In this document: positions 57,351 through 64,000 of the stretch, one piece after another
Numbering within the stretch: position 1 is the stretch's first letter
Layout of the letters: the number at the start of each line of letters is the position of its first letter
Source: Rhizobium metallidurans
GTDB taxonomy: Bacteria; Pseudomonadota; Alphaproteobacteria; Rhizobiales; Rhizobiaceae
DNA length: 64,000 nt
Assembly (NCBI RefSeq): GCF_014196505.1
Contig: NZ_JACIDW010000003.1
Location: forward strand, 310,001 to 374,000
Direction: 5' to 3'
The notes under the pieces: model-generated
The model's database searches: none
Told to the model about the DNA's origin: nothing
The model's input: only the letters and a program-made list of their open reading frames with translations
Position numbers and translations under genes: made by a program

Positions 57351-57530
57351 ATGACGGCTAAGTACGCAAAGAGGGATACCGGCCGATCCGGTTCCCGCGA
57401 GAACATTGCCTTCATCCGCCAGATGCTCGCCGAGTTGCGGCAGGTGGCGGAAAAGGAAAAGGCCGACATGCTGTGCTATCTGATCGAGATGGCATATGTC
57501 GAAGCCGGCGACCTCCACGCTCGTATGTAA
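57351..57530 (+). CDS. 59-residue helical protein (unknown function)
   Basis: The frame MTAKYAKRDTGRSGSRENIA continues as two amphipathic helices (FIRQMLAELRQVAEKEKADM and LCYLIEMAYVEAGDLHAR). The basic N-terminal third contains the start. It is convergent with dprA (stops 5 bp apart) and divergent from topA. The helical pattern and conserved-looking composition argue for a real small gene; similar short hypothetical proteins are common in rhizobia. The Shine-Dalgarno is weak. The longer upstream frame is Cys/Phe-rich and not believable. Function is unknown. Confidence 0.65.
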   Translation: MTAKYAKRDTGRSGSRENIAFIRQMLAELRQVAEKEKADMLCYLIEMAYVEAGDLHARM

Positions 57531-57534
57531 GTCG

Positions 57535-58683
57535 TCATACCTCCATTGCAATGGACACCATTCCGCCCGGGTGCCGGTGCAGCCGCCCGGCGATATCGAG
57601 CTCCAACAACACGAGATAGACGGCCGAGGCGCTGAGACCCGTATGCCGGATGATATCGTCGATCTCGACTGGCGTCGGCCCGAGCGCATCGACGATGCGC
57701 GCCCTGTCGGTCTCGTCGGGCGGCAGCAGCGACGAGGCGCCGCCGCGTTCCGGCTCTTCGGCAAGTGGCGCGGCAAACAGGTCGAGCTGGGATAGCGGCA
57801 CAAGGGCGCTGATGACATCGTCAGGCGCCGTGACGATCATCGCGCCGTCCTTCAGCAACCCGTTGGTGCCATGGCATCGTGGATCGAGCGGCGAGCCGGG
57901 CACCGCGAATACCAGCCGGCCGAATTCGCCGGCCAGCCGTGCGGTGATCAGCGATCCGGATCGCGTCGCCGCTTCCACCACGACGACCCCAAGCGAGATG
58001 CCGGCGATCAGTCTGTTGCGTCTCGGAAAGTCACGCGCCCTGGGCTCCCAGCCGAACGGCATTTCGCTGACGGCAAGGCCGTTGCCGTTCCAGATATCCT
58101 CGAGCAGTCCGGCATTCTCGGGAGGGTAGGGCTGATCCAGCCCGCCGGCCATGGCGGCGATCGTGCCGGTGTCGAGGCTGGCGCGATGGGCGGCGGTGTC
58201 GATGCCGCGCGCAAGGCCGGAGATAACAGCATAGCCGACGCGCCCGCATTCCCTGGCGATCATCGCCGCGAACTTCGCGCCTGATATCGAGGCGTTGCGC
58301 GAGCCGACGATGCCGACGGCCGGCTGCGCGGTCGCCCCGAGATTGCCCTTCACCGCCAGCAGAGGCGGCGCTCCGTCGATCTGTTTCAGCGCCTGCGGAT
58401 AGTCCGGCTCCCCGATGCCGACAAAGCGTGCGCCGAACCTGTGGGCCGCATCGAGTTCTTTCAGTGCTTCGCTCTCGGTGGCGATCCGGATCGCCCGTGT
58501 CGCGCCGCCCCGTGTGGAAAGGCCGGGCAGGGCGGCAAGGGCTGCTTCCGCCGAACCGAAGTGGTTGATGAGATCGCGAAACGTGGCCGGGCCGACATTG
58601 TCGGAGCGGATGAGGCGCAACCAGGCAATCCTTTGCCTGTCCGTCAGCGCAATTCCCTTTGGCCTTGCGCTGCGTGCGTCCAT
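57535..58683 (-). CDS. dprA: DNA-processing protein DprA (Smf)
   Basis: 382 residues. An N-terminal SAM/HhH-like region is followed by the Rossmann-fold DprA core with VGIVGSRNASISG, SGLARGIDTAAHRASL and VVEAATRSGSLITARLAGE. A C-terminal winged-helix domain (VEIDDIIRHTGLSASAVYLV) completes it. It loads RecA on incoming single-stranded DNA during transformation; it is also conserved in non-competent bacteria. It lies 5 bp after plsY on the same strand. Confidence 0.96.
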   Translation of the reverse strand: MDARSARPKGIALTDRQRIAWLRLIRSDNVGPATFRDLINHFGSAEAALAALPGLSTRGGATRAIRIATESEALKELDAAHRFGARFVGIGEPDYPQALKQIDGAPPLLAVKGNLGATAQPAVGIVGSRNASISGAKFAAMIARECGRVGYAVISGLARGIDTAAHRASLDTGTIAAMAGGLDQPYPPENAGLLEDIWNGNGLAVSEMPFGWEPRARDFPRRNRLIAGISLGVVVVEAATRSGSLITARLAGEFGRLVFAVPGSPLDPRCHGTNGLLKDGAMIVTAPDDVISALVPLSQLDLFAAPLAEEPERGGASSLLPPDETDRARIVDALGPTPVEIDDIIRHTGLSASAVYLVLLELDIAGRLHRHPGGMVSIAMEV

Positions 58684-58688
58684 CTATC

Positions 58689-59309
58689 CTATCCCTTTGC
58701 CCCGATCTTGCTTTCCGTGCCGCTCAACAGGCGGCTGATGTTGGCCTTGTGCTTCCAGTAGGAGATCACGGTCATGATCGCCATGATTGCTGCAACCTTC
58801 TCTGCACCCAGTATCCACAATGCAACCGGAATGACAAGCATTGCAACCAGCGCGGAAAGCGAAGAATAGCGGGTGACGAAGGCAACGCCGAGCCAGACCG
58901 CCGCGAAGGCCAGAACCATCAGCGGTGCGACGCCGAGAAGCGTGCCGATATAGGTGGCGACACCCTTGCCGCCCTTGAAGCCGATCCAGACGGGAAAGAG
59001 GTGGCCGATGAAGGCGAAAAAGCCGGCGATGGCGGCGGCTTCCGGGCCGAAGAAGTAAGAGACGATCCACGCCGCCGCCGATGCCTTCAGCGCGTCCAGC
59101 AGCAGCGTCGCCGCCGCCAGCTTCTTGTTGCCGGTCCGAAGAACATTGGTCGCGCCGATATTCCCGGAGCCGATGCTGCGCACGTCGCCGAGCCCGGCTG
59201 CGCGCGTCAAAATCAGTCCGAACGGAATGGAGCCCAGCAGATAGCCGATGGCGGCCGCCGCCAGCGCGATTTGCCAGGTGATCTGCCACGTCATGAGATC
59301 AGCGCCCAT
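58689..59309 (-). CDS. plsY: glycerol-3-phosphate acyltransferase PlsY
   Basis: 206-residue integral membrane enzyme that acylates glycerol 3-phosphate with acyl-phosphate, the first step of phospholipid synthesis. Its conserved loops are [28 protein letters not shown] and [29 protein letters not shown] precedes the ATG at 59309. It lies between pyrC' and dprA, on the same strand. Confidence 0.96.
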   Translation of the reverse strand: MGADLMTWQITWQIALAAAAIGYLLGSIPFGLILTRAAGLGDVRSIGSGNIGATNVLRTGNKKLAAATLLLDALKASAAAWIVSYFFGPEAAAIAGFFAFIGHLFPVWIGFKGGKGVATYIGTLLGVAPLMVLAFAAVWLGVAFVTRYSSLSALVAMLVIPVALWILGAEKVAAIMAIMTVISYWKHKANISRLLSGTESKIGAKG

Positions 59310-59365
59310 GTTCCCCCACTTGCCTTCTTATCCCCATCTGTCTTCTTATAATGTATGCACGCAGT

Positions 59366-60655
59366 TCATGACGTATGCACGCACTGGCCGGCGACATAGG
59401 TCGCGACCGCGCGTCCGCTGAAGCGCGCGTCTTCGAACGGTGTGTTCTTCGAGCGCGAGAGAAGCATGTCCTTGGCGACAATCCAAGGCTCTTCGAGATC
59501 GATCAGCACGATATCCGCCTTGGCGCCGGGCTTCAGCGTACCTGCATCGAGGCCGAAGATCTGTGCCGGCCGCGTCGACATGGCATCGATTAGGCGCATC
59601 AGCGTCACATGCCCGCTGTGGTGCAGGCGAAGTGCCGCCGCCAGCATGGTCTCGAGCCCGACAGCACCGTCGGCGGCCTCGCCGAAGGGCAGGCGCTTGG
59701 TGTCGACGTCCTGCGGGTCGTGCGAGGACACGATGATGTCGATCGCCCCGCGCGCCAGCGCATCCACCATCGCCACGCGATCGTCTTCCGAGCGCAGCGG
59801 CGGATAGAGCTTGAAGAAGGTGCGGTACTCGCCGATGTCGTTTTCGTTGAGCGCCAGATTGTTGATCGAAATGCCGCAGGTAACGGTCGCGCCTCGGCTT
59901 TTCGCCAATTCGATCGCCTCGACGGATTCTGGCACCGAGATCATCGCCGCGTGGTATTTGCCGCGCGTCAGCTTGGCGATGCGCAGGTCGCGCTCCAGCG
60001 GGATCAGTTCGGTTTCGCGCGGAATGCCGCTGAGGCCGAGCCAGCTTGCGAACAGCCCCTCGTTCATCACGCCGCCGGCGGCCAGATGCTGGTCGCGCGT
60101 CTCGCAGGAGATCACCGCGCCGAATTCGCGCGCGTAGGTCATCACCCGGCGCAGAACCTGCGCGTCGTGGATGCTGGAGCGGCCGTCGGTAAACGCCACT
60201 GCGCCGGCTTCCATCAGCATGCCGATCTCGCTCATCTCCTCGCCGGCGAGACCCTTGGTGATCGCCGCTGCCGGATAGACATTGACCAGCGCCTTGTCGC
60301 GGGCGGTCTTCTTCACGAATTCGACCAGCGCGATGTCGTCGATCACGGGGTCGGTATCGGGAATCATGATGATCGAGGTCACGCCGCCCGCGGCCGCTGC
60401 CCGGCTGGCGGACTCGATCGTTTCGCGATGCTCGGCCCCAGGTTCGCCGATGTGGACGCGCGCATCCACTAGACCGGGCGCCGCGACAAGACCGTTGCAG
60501 TCGCGCACTGTGGCGCCAGCGGGTAGTGCCTCGTTCAGAGCATCCTTGCCGGAGGCGACGATCACGCCGTCCTTGACGACGATCGCACCGAGCTCGTCGA
60601 GATCTCGGGAGGGGTCGATGATGCGAACGTTCTTGAAGACGATCGAGTTGCTCAT
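59366..60655 (-). CDS. dihydroorotase-like protein PyrC' lacking metal ligands
   Basis: 429-residue amidohydrolase-fold protein of the DHOase family, four-base overlap with pyrB (ATGA). Key residues of active DHOase are changed: the HxH motif is DARVH (Arg66 for the first His) and the following Arg is Gly (HIGEPG); the usual TPHH is SINN (263-266); the TDHAPH motif is SSHDPQ (310-315), losing the catalytic Asp. It is therefore probably inactive and serves as structural partner of aspartate carbamoyltransferase, as described for Pseudomonas pyrBC'. A functional DHOase should be encoded elsewhere. Automated tools would call it pyrC. Confidence 0.9.
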   Translation of the reverse strand: MSNSIVFKNVRIIDPSRDLDELGAIVVKDGVIVASGKDALNEALPAGATVRDCNGLVAAPGLVDARVHIGEPGAEHRETIESASRAAAAGGVTSIIMIPDTDPVIDDIALVEFVKKTARDKALVNVYPAAAITKGLAGEEMSEIGMLMEAGAVAFTDGRSSIHDAQVLRRVMTYAREFGAVISCETRDQHLAAGGVMNEGLFASWLGLSGIPRETELIPLERDLRIAKLTRGKYHAAMISVPESVEAIELAKSRGATVTCGISINNLALNENDIGEYRTFFKLYPPLRSEDDRVAMVDALARGAIDIIVSSHDPQDVDTKRLPFGEAADGAVGLETMLAAALRLHHSGHVTLMRLIDAMSTRPAQIFGLDAGTLKPGAKADIVLIDLEEPWIVAKDMLLSRSKNTPFEDARFSGRAVATYVAGQCVHTS

Positions 60656-61608
60656 GCGCCGGCTCCTTCGCTGCGGGGACCGTGGTTCTGCGAGATCAGC
60701 AGCGTTTCCATGACAGCCATGCGTACGGCGACACCCATTTCGACCTGTTCGGCGATCATGCTCTGCGGCCCGTCCGCCACTTCGGAAGCGATTTCCACCC
60801 CGCGGTTCATCGGCCCCGGGTGCATGACCAGCGCATCCTCCTTCGCCGCCTTGAGCGTTTCCGCGTCGAGACCGTAGAAATGGAAGTATTCGCGCACCGA
60901 CGGCACGAAGGCGCCGGACATGCGTTCGCGCTGCAGGCGGAGCATCATGACGACGTCGGCGTCCTTGAGGCCTTCCTTCATCGAGTGGAAGACCTCGACG
61001 CCCATGTCGGCGATCCCTGATGGAAGCAGCGTGGCCGGCGCCACGACGCGAACCCTGGCGCCCATGGCGTTGAGGAGCAGGATGTTGGAGCGCGCCACGC
61101 GCGAGTGCAGCACGTCGCCGCAGATGGCGACGATGATGCGCGACAGCTTGCCCTTGGCGCGGCGGATCGTCAGCGCGTCGAGCAGCGCCTGCGTCGGATG
61201 CTCGTGCTGGCCGTCGCCGGCATTGACCACCGAGCAGGAAACCTTCTGCGCCAGAAGGGCGGCGGCGCCGGCGCTGGAGTGCCGGATAACCAGCACGTCG
61301 GGGCGCATCGCATTCAGCGTCATCGCCGTGTCGATCAGCGTTTCGCCCTTCTTCACCGAGGAATTGCCGACCGACATGTTCATCACGTCGGCGCCGAGGC
61401 GCTTGCCGGCGAGCTCGAAGGAGGCTTGCGTGCGGGTGGATGCCTCGAAAAACAGATTGATCTGCGTCAGTCCCCTGAGGGTCGACGTCTTTTTCTCTCG
61501 CTGTCGACTGATCTTGACGGCCTCGTCGGCCTTGTCGAGGAGAAAGGTGATATCCTGCTCGGTGAGCCCTTTGATACCGATGAGGTGGCGGTGGGGAAAG
61601 AAGACCAT
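60652..61608 (-). CDS. pyrB: aspartate carbamoyltransferase catalytic subunit
   Basis: 318-residue enzyme that joins carbamoyl phosphate and aspartate, the second step of pyrimidine synthesis. The carbamoyl-phosphate loop [20 protein letters not shown] and [27 protein letters not shown] and the C-terminal [14 protein letters not shown] are intact. No pyrI regulatory gene is next to it; instead the overlapping pyrC' gene suggests a PyrB-PyrC' dodecamer. AGAGGCAGG precedes the start. It is first gene of the pyrB-pyrC'-plsY-dprA unit. Confidence 0.97.
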   Translation of the reverse strand: MVFFPHRHLIGIKGLTEQDITFLLDKADEAVKISRQREKKTSTLRGLTQINLFFEASTRTQASFELAGKRLGADVMNMSVGNSSVKKGETLIDTAMTLNAMRPDVLVIRHSSAGAAALLAQKVSCSVVNAGDGQHEHPTQALLDALTIRRAKGKLSRIIVAICGDVLHSRVARSNILLLNAMGARVRVVAPATLLPSGIADMGVEVFHSMKEGLKDADVVMMLRLQRERMSGAFVPSVREYFHFYGLDAETLKAAKEDALVMHPGPMNRGVEIASEVADGPQSMIAEQVEMGVAVRMAVMETLLISQNHGPRSEGAGA

Positions 61609-61784
61609 GAACCTGCCTCTATGCTGTCGTCAGCGGCTCTATAAAGAGTGCGTGCGGCGGCGGCAAGCATGCGCTGTGGGCAAAGCGCGCTCTCCCCCTG
61701 CAATTTTGTCGCAATTGGGCTAAAGCAGAAGCACTGCCAAACTTCCGGTTTCCCTTTGCCCGCCTCATACTCTAGAAGCGATTC

Positions 61785-63434
61785 ATGACATCCGCTGAAG
61801 AAAAACTCGCCGAACTCAACCAGCCGAGCCTGTGGTCCGGCATCAACGCCTACAGGTCCGATCCCTTGATCGTTGACCTCACTGGCGCGTTGCCGCGTGG
61901 CATTCGCGATGATCTCGACAATATGGGCCGCTATGTCACCTCGCCGGAAGCGCAGGAACTGGCGCGCATGGCGAACCAGGGCGTGCCGCAGCTGCGCACC
62001 CATGGCCCTCGCGGCGAACGGCTCGATGTCGTGGAGTTTCACCCGGCCTGGCACGCGCTGATGCGGCGCTCCATGTCGGTTGGTCTTCATTCTTCCGTCT
62101 GGGACCCACAGGCCGATGCCGAGGCAAAGGATCAGGCGCACAAGATCCGCGCCGCCCGCTTCTATCTATCGTCGCAGCTCGAGACCGGCCATCTCTGCCC
62201 GATCACCATGACGAGCGCGTCAGTCGCCGCTCTCTCCGCATCGCCCGCCGTCCAGAAGGATTGGGCGCCGAGGATCCTGTCGCGCAAATACGATTCGGCG
62301 AACAAGCCGGCCATGCAGAAGTCCGCCGTGACCATCGGCATGGGCATGACCGAAAAGCAGGGCGGCACCGATGTCCGTTCCAACACGACGTCTGCCGAAA
62401 AGGTCAGCGAGGGCATCTACCGCCTTTCGGGCCACAAGTGGTTCATGTCGGCGCCGATGAGCGACGCCTTCATCATGCTGGCGCAGACCAAGGAGGGCAT
62501 GGGCTGCTTCCTGGTGCCGCGTCTGCTCGAGGACGGATCGGCCAACGGCCTGCAGTTCCAGCGCCTGAAGGACAAGGTCGGCAACCGCTCGAACGCCTCG
62601 TCCGAGGTCGAATTCAGCGATACGTTCGGCTTCCTGCTCGGCGGTCCGGATGCCGGCGTCCGCACCATTCTCGACATGGTCACGCTGACGCGCCTCGATT
62701 GCGCTCTCGCATCATCGGGCATCATGCGCGCCTCTCTGGCCGAGGCCGTGCACCACGCGCGCGGCCGCAGCGTATTCGGCAAGATGCTGGTCAGCCAACC
62801 GATCATGACCCGCGTGCTTGCCGACATGGCGCTCGACGTCGCCGCCGCGACAGCACTCTCCTTCCGTCTCGCCGACGCCTTCGACCGCGCCCGCGGCAGC
62901 GCCGAAGAGGCCGCCTATGCCCGCGTCATGACGCCGGTCGCCAAATACTGGTGCTGCAAGATCGCGCCCGCGCTCATCTATGAAGCGATGGAGTGCATCG
63001 GCGGCAGCGGCTACATCGAGGAACGCCCGATCGCCCGTCATTACCGCGAAGCGCCTGTCAATGCGATCTGGGAAGGCTCGGGCAATGTCATGGCGCTCGA
63101 CGTGCTGCGCATATTGAACCGCGGCAAGGATCTTTTCGAGACCGTCTTCGCAGGCCTTGCGAGGGATCTCGGTCCTGCCGGCAAGAAGACCATCGACGTG
63201 CTCCGCGCCGCCATGGCGCTCTGCGAACGTGACGAGGGCGCCGCCCGCCTGCTCGTCGAGCAGCTGGCGCTTGCGGCCGGCGCCGCCGAACTCTATCGTC
63301 TGGGGGCAGGGCGCATCGCCGACGCCTTCATCGAAACCCGTCTCGCCGGCGGCTGGCGCTCCACCTACGGCATGCTCGATAGCCGCTTCGATGCCAGCTA
63401 TATCGTCGATCTCCTCTATCCGCCGGCATCCTGA
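61785..63434 (+). CDS. AidB-like acyl-CoA dehydrogenase
   Basis: 549 residues, colinear with E. coli AidB (541). It shares blocks such as LCPITMTSASV, GMGMTEKQGGTDVRSNTT, LSGHKWFMSAP, LKDKVGNRSNASSEVEF and APVNAIWEGSGNVMALDVLR. AidB is an FAD flavoprotein with weak isovaleryl-CoA dehydrogenase activity that binds DNA and is induced by alkylation damage. Here there is no ada gene nearby, and whether it acts in repair or in acyl-CoA oxidation is open. The gene is divergent from pyrB across 176 bp. The start has only a weak ribosome site. Confidence 0.92.
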   Translation: MTSAEEKLAELNQPSLWSGINAYRSDPLIVDLTGALPRGIRDDLDNMGRYVTSPEAQELARMANQGVPQLRTHGPRGERLDVVEFHPAWHALMRRSMSVGLHSSVWDPQADAEAKDQAHKIRAARFYLSSQLETGHLCPITMTSASVAALSASPAVQKDWAPRILSRKYDSANKPAMQKSAVTIGMGMTEKQGGTDVRSNTTSAEKVSEGIYRLSGHKWFMSAPMSDAFIMLAQTKEGMGCFLVPRLLEDGSANGLQFQRLKDKVGNRSNASSEVEFSDTFGFLLGGPDAGVRTILDMVTLTRLDCALASSGIMRASLAEAVHHARGRSVFGKMLVSQPIMTRVLADMALDVAAATALSFRLADAFDRARGSAEEAAYARVMTPVAKYWCCKIAPALIYEAMECIGGSGYIEERPIARHYREAPVNAIWEGSGNVMALDVLRILNRGKDLFETVFAGLARDLGPAGKKTIDVLRAAMALCERDEGAARLLVEQLALAAGAAELYRLGAGRIADAFIETRLAGGWRSTYGMLDSRFDASYIVDLLYPPAS

Positions 63435-64000
63435 TGGCGACAACGCTGCGCCGCGTCCGGCTCGACGATCTCGATGAGATCTACAACATCTCGTTGGTCA
63501 CCGGAGATGCAGGCAAGGACGCGACGTCACTGCATGGTGACGGCAAGCTCATCGGCCACATATATTCCGCGCCCTACGTGACGCTCAGCCCTGAAACCGC
63601 CTTCGTGGCCGAGGATGCGCAAGGCGTCGCCGGCTATATCGTCGGTGTCTATGATACGCTTGCATTTCAGGCGGAGCTCGAGCGCGACTGGTGGCCGACG
63701 CTGCGCAGCGCCTATCCCGACCCTGAGGGCGATCCCGAGCTCTGGAACGCCGACGAGAAGCGCATCTCGGCCATCCATCATCCCTCGTCGGCGCCGTCGG
63801 CCATCATCGAGGCGTTTCCGGCTCATATCCATATGAACCTGCTGTCGCGTCTGCGCGGGCAGGGGATGGGAACCAAGCTGCTCGACCTGTGGCTTTCGCA
63901 AGCGCGAGACGCGGGCGTGAAGTCCGTGCATCTTGGCGCCAGCGCAACGAACTCCGCCGGCATCGGCTTCTGGGCCTCGCGCGGCTTCACCCGCCTCGGG
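63434..64000 (+). CDS. GNAT family N-acetyltransferase (partial)
   Basis: 189 residues visible, cut by the right edge close to the expected end (GIGFWASRGFTRLG is the late family motif). The acetyl-CoA-binding motif A is LLSRLRGQGMGTKLLDLWL, about residues 135-153. A long insertion before it (EGDPELWNADEKRISAIHH) places it in the group of about 200-residue acetyltransferases similar to the domain of O-GlcNAcase-type proteins. The start overlaps the stop of the AidB-like gene by one base, so they are co-translated. The substrate is unknown. Confidence 0.85.
   Translation, partial: MATTLRRVRLDDLDEIYNISLVTGDAGKDATSLHGDGKLIGHIYSAPYVTLSPETAFVAEDAQGVAGYIVGVYDTLAFQAELERDWWPTLRSAYPDPEGDPELWNADEKRISAIHHPSSAPSAIIEAFPAHIHMNLLSRLRGQGMGTKLLDLWLSQARDAGVKSVHLGASATNSAGIGFWASRGFTRLG

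Overview
The window looks like chromosomal DNA of a Rhizobiaceae-type alphaproteobacterium (Rhizobium/Agrobacterium/Ensifer/Shinella-like). The basis is high-GC coding sequence, divergent dctB/dctA with a sigma-54 promoter, a 14-subunit nuo operon carrying rhizobial extra genes, divK-pleD, a short-form proS, a BirA without DNA-binding domain, an FMN-riboswitch-controlled RibN transporter, and an sRNA upstream of proS in the position and layout of the rhizobial alpha-r9 (Smr9C) family. Species was not determined. Almost everything is ordered core genome; no insertion sequence, prophage, CRISPR array or integrated element was seen.

Layout. 1-5 kb: C4-dicarboxylate sensing and uptake (dctB partial, dctA), then a less conserved stretch with a cytochrome P450 and a membrane diguanylate cyclase. 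5-11 kb: proteostasis and nucleoid genes clpP, clpX, lon, hupB. 11-15 kb: FMN riboswitch plus ribN, an exported inorganic pyrophosphatase, an aldo/keto reductase, a methyltransferase, tRNA-Val and two identical tRNA-Asp genes. 15.7-39 kb: one long co-oriented array nuoABCD-(small secreted protein)-nuoEF-(HhH protein)-nuoGHIJKLMN-birA-rnj-mce-DUF1467, the sRNA gap, then proS-lolC/E-lolD. 39-44.8 kb: a small secreted Ca-loop protein, a 28-residue membrane peptide, dnaE and an L,D-transpeptidase. 44.9-49 kb: dinB, a HAD-like protein, DUF3572, and divK-pleD. 49-52 kb: a 723-bp non-coding gap with a strongly folded, terminator-ended RNA candidate, then rpmG, an MFS carrier and a DUF983 protein. 52-61.6 kb: a minus-strand cluster that reads, in transcription order, pyrB-pyrC'-plsY-dprA then topA-rnr-DUF983. 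61.8-64 kb: an AidB-like acyl-CoA dehydrogenase and a truncated GNAT.

How the parts work together. Dct proteins sense and import succinate/malate; the respiratory chain starts with Complex I. Its operon ends in genes for biotinylation, RNA decay, propionyl/methylmalonyl-CoA metabolism, proline charging and lipoprotein export. DivK and PleD link cell-cycle phosphorelay to c-di-GMP, and a second diguanylate cyclase without inhibitory site lies at 3.7-5.0 kb.

The points most worth a second look are: the unassigned structured RNA between pleD and rpmG; two related helix-hairpin-helix modules inside the nuo operon (one fused to NuoE, one on a stand-alone protein) plus a small secreted protein after nuoD; a dihydroorotase-like PyrC that has lost metal-binding residues; an exported pyrophosphatase with an intact active site; and the 28-residue membrane peptide next to dnaE.
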